Made by a program: the position numbers and the translations under genes. A stretch of DNA of 64,000 bases, from positions 22,120,001-22,184,000 of the forward strand of contig NC_065575.1 of the NCBI RefSeq assembly GCF_937616625.2, given 5' to 3'. This stretch comes from Mercurialis annua (Eukaryota > Streptophyta > Magnoliopsida > Malpighiales > Euphorbiaceae). Positions 1 through 12,100 of this stretch are shown piece after piece (within the stretch, counting starts at the first letter, position 1; each line of letters starts with the position of its first letter). The notes beneath the pieces were generated by a model. It did no database searches. It saw only the letters and a list, made by a program, of their open reading frames with translations, and had not been told where the DNA came from.

Positions 1-110
1 AACCGCAAGGTCCCGAGCGTCCTTTGACTCGGAAAAACTTTTCTCACACGGTGCCGCTCCGGCACGTCGAGCGGAGCGACGGGAGGCTCTCCGTGAAGTT
101 TGGTGGTTTT
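1..110. other. Unrecognised sequence fused to the broken gag
   Basis: Matching family A gag sequence starts at about position 111. The first 110 bases have no counterpart in the intact element at 41100-46067, so a junction lies at 110/111. The stretch is richer in G and C than its surroundings and holds a 7-bp inverted repeat (55-61 with 72-78). It could be another transposable element inserted in, or deleted into, gag. I do not recognise it. Confidence 0.5.
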
Positions 111-1021
111 CCTAACCGGGCAAACTCCATGTTTGTCCCTATCAGCAAAGGGAGAAACTCCGAGCCTAAACCCCTAATATAACGGTCGTTCACTCGCTCT
201 TGATCACCCTGTAGATTTGTAGCAAACCGCCCTAAGCGTACAAACTCAGTAGTGTAGTCTGTCACTGATCTATCCCCCTTCTTCAAATTTAGCAGCTTTT
301 CTCTGAAACTCTCAGTAACAGAGAAGGGTAGATAGTAACCTCTGAACCTGATCACAAAATCAGCCCAAGACAAAGTATCCATAACTGGTCTGATGTTATC
401 GCGATACCAGTCCTTAGCTGGACCCTTCAGCGACATCTCCACAAGCATCACTGATTGACGATCAGAAGCTTGAATCCTCTGACTGTTGTACTCAAATTCC
501 TCCAAAAAGTCAAGAGCATCCCCAGTACTATCAAAAGAAGTCGGATTCAACTTCAAGTAGGTCATCACTAACTCTCTGTCTGTTGGAATATGACCGACAC
601 CAGCAAGTCCACCAATACCAGCTACAGCACCAGCCTGAGGTTGCTGTTGCTGCGCTAGCTGACCCAGTACAGTACACTGATTCTGCAGAAGAGCCTGGTT
701 GTTCTGCATCTCGACAATCCCAGCTAAGAAGGTAGTGAAGTCGAACGCTTGCATGTTTGGTGCTTGTTGCACCTCTGGTGCCTGCTGCACATTCGGTGCC
801 TGAACACCTGCTGCACCGCGTCCTCTAGCTCCACCTCAACCAGCACCAGCTCCTCTGCCTCTACCAGCACCTCTACCTCTGCCAGCACCTCCACCTCGAC
901 CACGTCCAGCATTAGCCTGAACTGGTGGTACGTTCTGATTGACTTCCATGGAAATCGCATCATCAGCCACAGCATCTTGCTCTGCCGCAGCACGAGCACG
1001 AGTACGAACAACATTGTCCAT
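111..1021 (-). pseudogene. gag: Broken gag of a Ty3/gypsy element
   Basis: This is the start of the Gag-Pol frame, reading from the ATG at 1019-1021 (MDNVVRTRAR). It aligns with residues 1 to about 303 of the intact polyprotein in this window: Gly/Arg-rich N-terminal segment, Gln-rich linker, then the capsid-like Retrotrans_gag region with [14 protein letters not shown] and [13 protein letters not shown]. An AGA arginine codon has become TGA at 836-838, ending translation after 61 residues. The frame stays open beyond it, and codons from an internal Met at 790 run through the capsid part. It is cut off after residue 303, before the zinc knuckles, and continues into unrelated sequence. No protease or polymerase part remains here. 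It is a dead fragment and cannot give a working capsid. Confidence 0.9.
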
Positions 1022-1362
1022 ATCCTAAGAATTGAACAAAGCAATACAAATAACACATAATTCATACCCAAGTATGAAACAAAACAATTAATAATTAGGA
1101 TTTCCCGAGAAATCAACAGCAATAAAATACTCACCCAAGTGAAATAGCATTAACAATTAACAGCATCAAATCAACAAATAATGACTGACTCGACGCAATC
1201 CTATTGGTATAGGCAGAATGTTTTAAAATCAAAAGATGACGTTTTTAAAGACATGACAGAATCCTATATCCGCAGTGGTTCCTAAGACACAACCATACTT
1301 AACAGAGTAAACACATAGCAAGCAAATGGCCTTGGTTTGAAACCAGGCTCTGATACCAAGTT
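1022..1362 (-). other. 5' leader of the truncated family A element
   Basis: Untranslated leader between the gag ATG and the 5' LTR. It matches the leader of the intact element (46068-46407) nearly base for base, including the AGATGACGT and CCTAAGACACAACCATACTTA stretches, and ends at the primer binding site. Confidence 0.8.
1347..1358 (-). promoter_or_regulatory. Primer binding site, initiator Met tRNA
   Basis: The element strand reads TGGTATCAGAGC, complementary to the 3' end of plant initiator tRNA-Met and typical of many plant Ty3/gypsy elements. It lies four bases inside the LTR boundary. It is identical at 27733-27744 and 46392-46403. Confidence 0.9.
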
Positions 1363-2124
1363 TGTCACGACCCATTTTCATGAATCGCGACCGGCGCTAG
1401 GTTATGGGTAATGTAGTACCAAAACCCGTAGCTAGCCTATCAACTAACCATATAAACACATAAACCTGCAGAAAACCAATGCTCGGGGGCAACCGAGACT
1501 TCAGCCTAAATCTAGCAGTTATAATATTCAACAGTTAAAATAACATGCTTATCCAATTCCGAGTCTAAAATAGATTTATCATAAACCAATGTAAATAATA
1601 TAACATGCCAAAGCAATATAACCAGTCGAACCAATCCGACAAAATATATAATAATAATAAAGACATCTAGTTACTACTGCGGTCTAAGAATAAAACAGTT
1701 TTACAGTTTATCAAAAATAAATGGAACCTCCAAAGAAAAGTAAATGCGGAGATCACCAGACTCTCTCAGATCATAACCCTGGGAAAAATTGGGAAAACAA
1801 CGGGGTCAGATATACTGAGATGAGTTTATACCACTATCTACATTTATTAAGTGGAAAAATCTTTAAAACCGTTTAAAACATTTAATAACAATATTACGAA
1901 TAATAGTTGGAACCCTAATCCACAATTCTAAATAATAAACATAATCCAACAGGTCTGGTCCCGAGAGCTGAGCTACACCGAGTTACCACTGACCACACTT
2001 ATACCAGAGTCTCGAGAGCTGAGCTACACCGAGTTACTCTACCTGGTCCCGAGAGCTGTGCTCACACCGAGTTACCACAATTCCATATATACCTTACCCA
2101 GATCAATACCGGTGCGCACGCAGT

Positions 2125-2143
2125 CCTAATGATGCCCATTAGG
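2125..2143 (-). promoter_or_regulatory. Conserved LTR hairpin, family A version
   Basis: CCTAATG and CATTAGG form a 7-bp stem around the 5-base loop ATGCC. The conserved flanks are CAGT on the left and TAGC on the right. The same hairpin with a different but still paired stem occurs in all the other LTR types of this window. Its function is not known; the position, in the downstream part of the LTR, would fit a structure in the LTR RNA. Confidence 0.7.
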
Positions 2144-3923
2144 TAGCATGTTCCAACTAGAAGCCATAATATAAAAACAGTTCGAAATATACGTACAGTA
2201 TATATTTAATATTAAAATAACAATTTACTTAATAAAGCGGTAAATAGTAAATACAAACTCACTGCTTGCTGATCCACGTGAATACCGGCAAGCAACTAAT
2301 CCTGGTTCGCCTCTGAAGCACGAACAGTAGACGGGTCTAGACAAATAAAATAATTATTAAAAACAGACCCTAACTCTAGAGAGTACTAGACACCACATAG
2401 GACTAGCACAAGTAACACGTCGGAATAACACAAGCCAGAACACACAAAAATACCCATTAGGTAATAAAGCCCAATTAATATAAGTCTATTGAGTTCTCGC
2501 TTAAAAGTCCAATGTATAAATATTATTTAATAATTTTAAATAATAAATAATTTCCAAATAGTGGGTTAACCGAGTTATCATTAACTACCAAGCTAACCTC
2601 ACTTGTCGGATGACCCAAGTCTAATCCGACTCCAAACGTTTATCAAATATAAACCCGAGTTTATATTTATAAAACAATTTAACAAAATAATAATCCATTT
2701 TAAAAGCGGAACTCAATAACTTCAATTCTAAGTAACCCAAGTTACAAATCAAAAACTTAATCATTTTAAGTTAATAAAGGTTTAGGGACTAAATTATACT
2801 TTAACCAATTAGGGACTAAACTGTACTTTTGCCAAAAAGGTATTTAAAATCAATTTAATCACCTTTGTTTATAATTTAAACAAATAATAAGTCACCAACC
2901 AAAAATCCACTTAATTAATTAAGAAAACATATTCAAGGGCTAATTTGTAATTTAGCCAATTTTATGTCAATTTGATATTCTTAAATAAATAAAATTACCC
3001 GAGTAATTATATTAGCCAAATAATAAATAGCTATCGTTTTCAACTTAATAATTATAAATCAAATTTAATTTCAAGTTATTATCAAACAAAAATAAAATCT
3101 AACTTAAAGGATATAATTGATTCAAACATAACAAGCTAATGGTCAAAGTGGCTTATTAGCCACCATCAACCTTAATTCAAAAATAACCTCACTGCCGCCA
3201 TAGCTAGAAAGAACAAATATGAATCTATTCCAAGAACAAACTTCCAAACTCAAACCAAGCAATCTATAACCTAAGCATTCAACCAACATCCGATTTAGCC
3301 TCAACTAGGATCCATAAACAATTAAAATGTTAACAGCTAAAGGAATATAGATTCGGCAAAAACAATCCAAGTGTGAACGATGGACAAAATGGAAACGATG
3401 GATCGTTACTCATCGAACGCTTAAACTACTAACAACCCAAGAGATTATGATCATAAACAAGTGAAATCATAAGCAATGGAAGGAAAAGAGTTCGGCAGTA
3501 AATATAACGCAAAACAGAAACACATATGCGTACAAAAACGATGAAGCGGGATTGATTAGAACGAGATCGATAGCGTACCGTTTAGCAAAACCGAGATAGG
3601 GAATTGAAGGTACGTGAGTCTAGAACGTCTGAGATCAAACGGTTTTGATTTCGACCTAGAAACGAATGAGAAAGACTCAAATTACGTAAAGCCGTTCAAA
3701 AGCAAAATCTGAAAATATAGGAATTATGAACACTTACTGAACATCGATCTTTGGAGGACGATTACGGATTCAATACTCAGCGAATGAACAAAAGAAAAGC
3801 GGCTAGGGTTTGTTTGCAGTGTGATGAAGAATTTATGTTCAGAATTCGGCTTAAAATAACGTAGGGAAGTGGGCCGTAAACGAGATCGAAAATGGCTGGG
3901 CGGAGGGGTCCAATCTGCTGATT

Positions 3924-4043
3924 GGTTCTCGAACGAGAACAGCCCTTTTGGGCTTGGTTCTCGTTCGAGAACCACCTGGTCTCGAACGAGACCAGACCCT
4001 GAACTGGATTCTCGTTCGAGAATCCAATTTCTCGAACGAGAAT
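3924..4043 (-). promoter_or_regulatory. Palindrome cluster in the U3 part of the LTR
   Basis: Five near-consecutive perfect palindromes share the core CTCGAACGAG or CTCGTTCGAG, for example CTGGTCTCGAACGAGACCAG and GGATTCTCGTTCGAGAATCC. The cluster lies about 170-290 bp from the element-strand start of the LTR, in the region expected to hold the promoter. Several palindromes contain TTCnnGAA, as in heat-shock elements. The regulatory role is inferred. Confidence 0.55.
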
Positions 4044-4317
4044 TCAGTTATATCTATTTTTTTTATATTTTGATTAAAAAAAATTTAATGGATAAGCCAC
4101 AAATTAACCCACTCTCGAACCAACACGAACCCGACCCCAAACCTCGATTTTAATTCAAAACGATCGGAAAAACAATTGTCGGAAACACACTGAAATTTAC
4201 GGGGTATTACAATTTATTTCGCCAAAGTCCGCGAAATAATTTATAGTATTAATGGTAAGAGTCTCGAGTCAATCGGAGACCTTTTAAAATTTGGACGCGA
4301 ATAGATTTTGGACTAAA

Positions 4318-4406
4318 TTGAAACTTTTGAAAAGTTTCAAGGACCAAAGTGTAATTTAGCCGATATATATTGAAACTTTTGAAAAGTTTCAAGGACCAAA
4401 GTGTAA
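4318..4406 (+). repeat. Two tandem copies of a palindromic 52-bp unit
   Basis: GAAACTTTTGAAAAGTTTC, a perfect palindrome with a one-base centre, occurs at 4320-4338 and 4372-4390. Both copies are followed by AAGGACCAAAGTGTAA. This corresponds to the 'gggactaaa' tandem modules of the family A LTRs. Confidence 0.8.
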
Positions 4407-4737
4407 GAGCCTTCAATCTTTCTCTTTTCTTCGTTCGTTCACGACGGTAACGTACAGTTCGTCGCTCGATCTCTATTTCTCGTCCGTTTCCGAAGTTCTA
4501 TAACTCGAATCGATCGTATTCCAATGTCGAATCACGGTAAGCTTGACGTTTTATCGTTGGGATGGATAAATTTCACTTTATATCGAGTTAAAATTTTAGG
4601 CCACAAAACGAATTTATGGTTTTATCGATTATAGGATTAAATTTGGATGTTTAGATGTTAGATTAAGCGTTTTGGATGCGTTTGTAGCGTTTTTACGCTT
4701 AGAAGCACGTCACAATCGACCCCCGGGCTAAGCCCGT

Positions 4738-4985
4738 GCCTACGCGTCGCACAACCGAGTTGTGCGAACGCACAGCTAGACTGTGCGAACGCACCGTCTA
4801 TGGAGTGTGCGAACGCACAGTCGACTTTACGAACGCACAGTTGACTTTGCGAACGCAGAGTCGAGAGACCTGCGAAGGACTATCGAACGAACAGTCTATG
4901 GAGTGTGCGAACGCACAGTCACACTGTGCGGGCGCACAGTCCCCTGTGCAGCCCCACAGGTAGACGCGTGCACGCACAGTGAATT
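4738..4985 (+). promoter_or_regulatory. GTGCGAACGCAC palindrome cluster in LTR C
   Basis: About nine copies of GTGCGAACGCAC-like palindromes, some decayed, are spaced roughly 15-30 bp apart. The centre CGAACG is the same as in the family A palindromes but the arms differ completely. The open frames across 4736-5049 are produced by this repetition and are not genes. A promoter or enhancer role is inferred from the comparable position in families A and B. Confidence 0.55.
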
Positions 4986-5511
4986 CGCCGATCGACCAGT
5001 TTCGAGAAAAATATGTCGTACGCGCATATCGAGACTTGAAATCAATTAGTATTCGATTAATTATCGACTAATTTGAGACGTTAACCTAAAGAGGTTAAAC
5101 GAGAATTAAGCTAGAGATGATATTCGATCCGTAAACGAGTTAGATACCCTTTATCTGAATATACACGTGAGAAGCACGACGGTTAATGAGAGTATAATGT
5201 GTTGTGTCTCAAGACTAGATTCAATCTTACAATAGGATTCTGACATGAGTCAAATGTTTTGAAATTGTTTTAGATCCGGCGAGGCAAGAAGCAGCTGGAC
5301 CAGGAGCTCTGGAAGCTTGACGTTTCTAAGCCCCGACGCATATTTGGATAAGCATTTTCAGTGAGTTTATATGATTAACTTTTAAAGTATTTACTCAAGC
5401 AATTATCTGATATTGCTTTATGTTTGATTTGCATGCTTAAAATGCGAAATTTCATTATGAATTGCATATGAGTTTGATTTGAAACCAGTATTGATCCGAT
5501 AGAACGTGCTA

Positions 5512-5530
5512 CCTATTGAGCGGCAATAGG
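5512..5530 (+). promoter_or_regulatory. Conserved LTR hairpin, family C version
   Basis: CCTATTG and CAATAGG pair around the loop AGCGG. The flanks are the reverse complement of those in family A (GCTA before, ACTG after), so this is the same structure in an LTR of opposite orientation. Confidence 0.7.
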
Positions 5531-6257
5531 ACTGTGTGATCACCAGTTTTGATTTGATACAGCTGTGAACTCGTTTAGAACAACCTGAACCCCGTATCTA
5601 GTAGGTTGGACCCACCATTGGAAATAAGAGATTTGTCGCGACTGACGTGGTTGGGGATGATACTCCCGGGTCGGACTATTGGATAAGTTTTCCTCTGAGT
5701 ACATACGTTTAGCATGTTCGAGGATTAGGGTTTCAATCGGATCTTGTACTTGGCTGCATATGATTGAATAGTGTTGTATTATTTTACGTTTTATTTGAAT
5801 ACTTACTAGTAAACATATGAACTCACTCATTATATTCCCATATACTGACCCCTCACAGATTTGCTTTTAGGTGAAAGACGCTTTTGAACCAACAGACTTC
5901 TATCCTACTTCCAGAAGTCTGTATTTTGAAAGTATGTAAAGAAACAATACTTTACTCTTAGAGCTGCAGTAGATAGGTGTTTTGTATGTCAGTTTGTAAT
6001 ATATGGTTTTCTATAAATATAAGTTTAATGTTTTAAGGTTTTAAATGTTTTACGCTTGCTGCGTTTTGATGTTTGTGATTGCCAGAGGGTATGTATGCCT
6101 GGCATGTATTTATTGCATGACACGTGTGTACGTCTGTCATGCATGACGTTAGATATTCGCGAAAAATTGTTTTACATTTTGAGGCTTGCTACGGGTTTCA
6201 GAGCAACCACTCCCATTCCCTAGCGCCGGTCTCGTCCCATGAGACTGGGTCGTGACA

Positions 6258-6388
6258 GTACCGTTTGTAAATGTTTAGCTTAAATCGCTAAAAGGGGAAA
6301 TGTCTGGATTGGTTTCGTAACGGTTGTAGACATTTGGCATAAATCGCTAAAAAGGTGAAACATTTGGATTTGTTTTCTAACGTTTCAT
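6258..6388 (-). repeat. Inverted satellite block at the LTR C junction
   Basis: Monomers read as GGCATAAATCGCTAAAAAGG, i.e. on the minus strand, until a switch to plus orientation near 6388. Confidence 0.8.
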
Positions 6389-6900
6389 CTTTTTAGTGTT
6401 TTAAGCCAAACATTTACAAACATTATGAAACAAATCCAAACGTTTCACCTTTTTAGCGATTTAAGCCAAACGTTTACAAACGTTATGAAACAAATCCAAA
6501 CATTTCACCTTTTTAGCGATTTAAGCCAAACGTTTACAAACGTCACGAAATAAATCCAAACGTTAAAAACGTTATGAAAGAAATCAAATGTTTCAGCTTT
6601 AGCGATTTAAGCCGAACATTTAAAACGATGTTTACAAACGTTAAGAAACAAATCCAAACATTTCACCTTTTTAGCAATTTAAGCCAAACATTTAAAACGT
6701 TACGAAATCAATCCAAACGTTTAAAACGTTACGAAACAAATCCAAACGTTTCACATTTTTAAAAATCTAAGCCAAATGTTTACAAACGTTACAAAACAAA
6801 ACCAAACGTTTCCCCTTTTTAACGATTTAAGCCAAAATTTTAAAACGTTACAAAACTAATCCAAATGTTTACCAACTTTACGAAACAAAACCAAACGTTT

Positions 6901-7237
6901 TACTCCCTCCGTCCCGTAAAGATAAAAAAAAGTAGCTACTGTTTTTGTCGCACAAAGATGGAAAAGTAGTGTTAGTTAACTATAAAATTATTAAAATACC
7001 CTTCTATCAACATTAATTGATTTAAAGTTTCAATGTATGCTTTTTATGCATTTAACATTTTATTGGCTAATATATATATAGTAGCTTTGGGTTGTGTGAA
7101 TCACTAATTTATTATGATTTACTTCAAGAAATTAAAAGGACAATTTAGGGAAATTATCACAAATTATCTATAATTAAATACTTTCTTAATTTTTGTAAAA
7201 GAGCTACTTTTTCTATCTTTACGGGACGGAGGGAGTA
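6901..7237. mobile_element. Stowaway-type MITE (Tc1/mariner, 333 bp) with TA duplication
   Basis: The element at 6903-7235 starts CTCCCTCCGTCCCGTAAAGA and ends with its exact reverse complement; pairing continues with small mismatches for about 36 bp. CTCCCTCCGT is the hallmark terminus of Stowaway MITEs of the Tc1/mariner superfamily, which insert at TA. TA flanks it on both sides (6901-6902 and 7236-7237). The flanking satellite joins into a normal monomer when the element and one TA are removed. No transposase is encoded, so movement would need an enzyme supplied elsewhere. Confidence 0.95.
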
Positions 7238-7419
7238 TCTTTTTAGCCATTTAAACCAAACGTTTACAAATGTTTCGAAACAAATCCAAACGTTTCACGT
7301 TTTTAGTGATTTAAGCCAAACGTTTACGAACGTTACAAAACTACTCCATACGTTTAAAATGTAACGAAACAAATCCAAACGTTTACCAACATTACGAAAA
7401 AAACTAAACGTTTCACCTT

Positions 7420-7808
7420 TGGATTTGTTTCATAACGTTTGTAAACGTTTGGTTTAAATCGCTAAAAAGGTGAAACGTTTGGTTTTATTTTGTAACGTTT
7501 GTAAACGTTTGGCTTAAATCGATAAAAAGGTAAAACGTTTGGATTTGTTTTGTAACGTTTTATATGTTTGCATTTAATCGCTAAAAAGGTGAAACGTTTG
7601 GATTTGTTTCGTAACGTTTGGATTGATTTTATAACGTTTTAAACTTTTGGCTTAAATCGCTAAAAAGGTGAAATGTTTAGTTTTGTTTAATAACGTTTGT
7701 AAAAGTTTGGATTTAATTCATAACGTTTTAACCGTTTTTCTTAAATAGCATAAAAGGTGAAACGTTTGGATTGGTTTCATAATGTTTTACACGTTTGGCT
7801 TAAATCAC
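7420..7808 (-). repeat. Inverted satellite block
   Basis: About six monomers read on the minus strand (GGTTTAAATCGCTAAAAAGG and similar) between plus-oriented monomers. Confidence 0.8.
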
Positions 7809-8849
7809 TAAACCAATCCAAACGTTTAAAACGTTACGAAACAAATCAAAACGCTTCACCTTTTTAGCGATTTAAGCCAAACGTTTAAAAGAGTTACGAA
7901 AAAAATCCAAACGTTTCACGTTTTTAGCGATTGTAGCCAAATGTTTATAAACGTCACGAAACAAATCCAAATGTTTCATATCTTTAGCGATTTAAGCCAA
8001 ACGTTTACAAACGTTATGAAACAAATCCAAACTTTTCACCTTTATAGCAATTTAAGCCAAACGTTTACAAACATAACGAAACAAAACCAAACGTTCCACC
8101 TTTATAGCGATTTAAGCCAAACGTTTACAAACGTTTCGAAACAAATCCAAACGTTTCCCCTATTTAGCAATTTATGCCAAATGTTTACAAACGTTACGAA
8201 GCAAATCCAAACATTTGGATTGGTTTTGTAACGTTTGTAAACATTTAGCTTAAATTGCTAAAAAGGTCCAAACGTTAACAAACGTTACGAAACCAATCAA
8301 AACGTTTCATCTTTTTAGCTATTGAAGGCAAACAGTACGAAATAAATCCAAACGTTTCACCATTTTAGTGATTTAAGCCAAAACGTTTCACATTTTTAGC
8401 GATTTAAGCCAAACGTTTACAAACGTTACGAAACAAAACCAAACGTTTCACCTTTTTAGAAACCAATCCAAATGTTTAAAACGTTATGAAACAAATCAAA
8501 ATGTTACATCTTTTTAGCGATATAAGCCAAAAGTTTACAAACATTACAAAACAAATCCAAACGTTTCATATTTTTAGCGATCTAAGCCAAACGTGTAGAA
8601 ACTTTACGAAAGAAATCCAATGGTTTCACCTTTTTAGCGATTTAAGCCAAACGTTTACAATTTCACCTTTTTAGCGATTTAAGCCAAACGTTTAAAATTT
8701 TACAAAACCAATCCAATTGTTTAAAACGTTACGTAACAAATCCAAACATTTCACCTTTTTAGACATTTAAGCCAAACATTTACAAACGTTACAAACAAAA
8801 CCAAACATTTCACCTTTCTAGGGATTAAAGCCAAACGTTTACAAACGTT

Positions 8850-9192
8850 AAAAAATGTGAAACGTTTTCTTTAGTTTCGTAGCGTTTTAAACGTTTGGAA
8901 TTATTTTGTAACGTTTGTAAATGTTTGGCTTAAATCGGTAAAAAAGGGAAAGTTTTTGTGTTGTTTAGTAACGTTTGTAAACGTTTGACTTAAATCACTA
9001 AAACGTGAAACATTTGGCTTAAATTGCTAAAAAGGGAAAACGTTTCGATTTGTTTTATAACGTTTGTAAATGTTTGGCTTAAATTGCTAAAAAGGTGAAA
9101 CATTTGGTTTTTTTCCGTATCGTTTGTAAACGTTTGGATTAGTTTTGTAACGTTTTAAATGTTTGGCTTAAATCGCTAAAAAGGTGAAACGC
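8850..9192 (-). repeat. Inverted satellite block
   Basis: Minus-oriented monomers between orientation switches near 8850 and 9192. A smaller inverted piece lies at about 8213-8265. Confidence 0.75.
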
Positions 9193-12100
9193 ATGAATGT
9201 TTCACCTTTTTAGAAATTTAAGCCAAACGTTACAAAACAAATTCAAACGTTTCCCCTTTTAAGCGATTTAAGCGAAACGTTTACAAACGTTATGAAACCA
9301 ATCCAAATGTTTACAAACGTTACGAAACAAAACCAGACGCTTCACCTTTTTAGCAATTTAAGCCAAACATTTTCAAACATTACAAAACAAATCCAAACGT
9401 TTCACCTTTTTAGGGATATAAGCCAAATATTTACAAAAATTACGAAACAAATCTAAATGTTTCCCGTTTGTAGCGATTTAAGACAAACGTTTAGAAACGT
9501 TACGAAACAAAACCTAACATTTCAACATTTTAGCAATTTAAGCCAAACGTTTACAAATCTTACGAAACAAATCCAAACGTGTTACATTTTTAGCGATTTA
9601 AGCCAAATGTTTACAAAGGTTACGAAACAAATCAAAAAGTTTCACATTTTTAGCGAATTAAGCCAAACGTTTACAAACGTTACGAAACAATAGAAAACGT
9701 TTCTCCGTTTCACCAATTTAAGAAAAACGTTTACAAACGTTACGAAACAATCCAAACATTTCATATTTTTAGCAATTTAAGCCAAACGTTTACAAAAATT
9801 ACGAAACAAAACAAAACGTTTCATATTTTTAGCGATTTAAGCCAAACGTTTAAAATGTTATGAAGCGATCCAAACGTTTAACACGTTATGAAACAAATCC
9901 ATATGTTTCACCTTTTTAGCAATTTAAGCCAAACATTTAGAAACGTTGCGAAACAAAACCAAACGTTTCACCTTTTTAGCGATTTATGCCAACCGTTTAT
10001 AAACGTGACGAAACAAATCCAAATAATTCACCTTTTTAGCGATTGAAGCCAAACGTTTACAAACGTCACGAAATAAATCTAAACGTTTCATTGAAGCCAA
10101 ACTTTTACAAACGTCACGAAACAAATCCAAACGTTTCACTTTTTTATTGATTTAAGCCAAATGTTTAGAAAGCTTTACGAAATAAATCCAAATTTTTAAA
10201 ACGTTACAAAACCGATCCAAACGTTTGAAACCTTACGAAACAAATCCAAATGTTTCACCTTCTTAGCGATTTAAACCTAACATTTAGAAACGTTACGAAA
10301 CCAAACCAAACGTTTCACCTTTTTAGCGATATAAGCCAAACGTTTACAAACGTAACGAAACAAATCAAAATGTTTCCCATTTTTAGCGATTGACGCAAAA
10401 CGTTTACAAACCTTACGAAATAAAACAAACGTTTCACGTCTTTAGCAATTTAAACCAAACGTTTACAAAAGTTGCGAAAGAAATCCAAATTTTTCACCTT
10501 TTTAGCAATTTAAGCCAAAGGTTTACAAACGTTACGAAACAAATTCAAACGATTCACCTTTTTAGAGATTTAAGCCAAACTTTTAAACATTATGAAACCA
10601 ATCGAAACGTTAAAAACATTACGAAACAAATCCAAATGTTTCACCTTTTTAGCAATATAAGCCAAACATTTACAAACGTTATGAAACAAAACCAAACGTT
10701 TCACCATTTTAGCGATTTAAGCCAAACGTTTTCAAACGTTAAGAAACAAATCCAAATGCTTCACCTTATTAGCAATTAAGCAAAACATTTACAAACGTTA
10801 CGAAACAAATCCAAATGTTTAACCTTTTTAGCAATTTAAGCCAAACGTTTACAAACATTACGAAACAAATCCAAAAGTTTCACATTTTTAGTGATTTAAA
10901 CCAAACGTTTACAAACGTTACGAAACAAATCCGAATGTTTCACCTTTTTAGCGATTGAAGCCACGTTTACAAACATTACGAAATAAAACCAAACGTTTCG
11001 CCTATTTAGCAATTTAAGCCAAACGTTTAGAAACGTTATGAAATAAATTCAAATGTTTCACATTTTTAGCGTTTTAAGCCAAACGTTTACAAACGTTGCG
11101 AAACAAATCCGAACGTTTCACCTTTTTAGCGATTCAAGCGAAACGTTTAAAACGTCACACAAAAAATCCAAACGTTTCGCCTTTTTAGTGATTTAAGCCA
11201 AAGGTTTACCAACGTTACGAAACCAAAAACGTTACGAAACAAATCCAAACGTTTCATCTTTTTAGCGATTTAAGCCTAACGTTTACAAACGTTACGAAAC
11301 AAATTCAAACGTTTCTTCTTTTTAGCAATTTAAGCCAAACGTTTAAAACATTTGGAAACCAATCCAAACGTTTCACCTTATAAGCGATTTAAGCCAAACA
11401 TTTACAAACGTTACGAAACAAATCCAAACGTTTCACATTTTTAGCGATTTAAGCCAAATGTTTACAAACTTTATGAAACAAATTCCAGCGTTTCCCCTTT
11501 TTAGCGATTTAAGCCAAACATTTAAAACGTTAGGAAACCAATCCAAACGTTTACAAATGTTACGAAACACATCTAAATGTTTCATATTTTTAGGGATTTA
11601 AGCCCAACGTTTACAAACATTACGAAACAAATCCAAACGTTTCAACTTTTTACAAATTAAAGCCAAACTTTTAAAACGTTACGTAACCAATCCAAACGTT
11701 TAAAACGTAACGAAACAAATCCAAACGTTTCACATTTTTAGGGATTTAGGCCAAACGTTTACAAATGTTACGAAACAAATCCAAACGTTTCACCTTTTTA
11801 GCGATTTAAACCAAACGTTTAAAACGTTACGAAAGAAATCCTAAAACAAATCCCCTTAATAGTAAATTAACCCAAACATTTACAAGCGTTACGAAATAAA
11901 ACCAAACGTTTCGCCGTTTAAGCAATTCAAGCCAAACGTTTACAAACGTTAAGTTACAAATCCAAACGTTTCACCTTTTTAGCAATTTAAGCCAAACGTT
12001 TACAAACGTTACGAAACAAATTCAAACGTTTAACTTTTCTAGCAATATAAGACAAACGTTACCAAACAAATCCAAACGTTTCATATTTTTAGCAATTTAG

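Larger units (their letters stand above)
1..4211 (-). mobile_element. Truncated family A Ty3/gypsy element (5' part)
   Basis: In element orientation (right to left) this holds a full 5' LTR, primer site, leader and the first third of gag, then breaks off at 110/111. It matches the intact element at 38050-49340 throughout but differs by many substitutions and small indels, and its LTR is 84 bp shorter, so it is older. Its outer LTR end abuts a plus-strand LTR of a related family at 4212. The 5 bases 4212-4216 (ATTTA) would be its target duplication, but the partner copy lies outside the window. Confidence 0.85.
1363..4211 (-). repeat. 5' LTR of the truncated family A element (2849 bp)
   Basis: On the plus strand it starts TGTCACGACCC and ends GGGGTATTACA, so it has TG...CA ends in both orientations. 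It carries the same landmarks as the intact LTRs: three copies of a module with CCGAGAGCTGAGCTACACCG (about 1954-2075), two copies of a 'gggactaaa' module near 2783-2837, and the palindrome cluster at 3924-4043. It has no coding capacity. The short open frame at 3869-4153 is formed by the palindromes. Confidence 0.9.
4212..6257 (+). mobile_element. Plus-strand LTR piece, related family C
   Basis: The right end reads ACTGGGTCGTGACA, the reverse complement of the TGTCACGACCCA start seen in the other LTRs, preceded by the matching CCCTAGCGCCGGT block. Inside are reverse-complement counterparts of the family A landmarks: the hairpin near 5512, TGACCCC near 5846 and GCAGTAGATAGG near 5964. The expected start (TGTAATATCCC) is missing and must lie left of the window, because the family A element occupies 1-4211. 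No internal element sequence follows; satellite begins at 6258. It is either a solo LTR or one end of an element disrupted by the later insertion. Confidence 0.75.

Noticed and set aside
724..1134. Frames overlapping the broken gag (136 and 103 codons)
   Set aside because: Shadow frames of the Gly/Arg-rich gag segment; equivalents also appear over the intact gag.
2263..2296. TGCTTGC/GCAAGCA inverted repeat as a second conserved LTR structure
   Set aside because: Present in families A and B with the same sequence, so there is no covariation, and it is broken in the solo LTR and family C. Not strong enough to report as a structure.
4736..5049. Overlapping frames with Arg/Thr-rich repeats
   Set aside because: Produced by the GTGCGAACGCAC palindrome cluster read in different frames.
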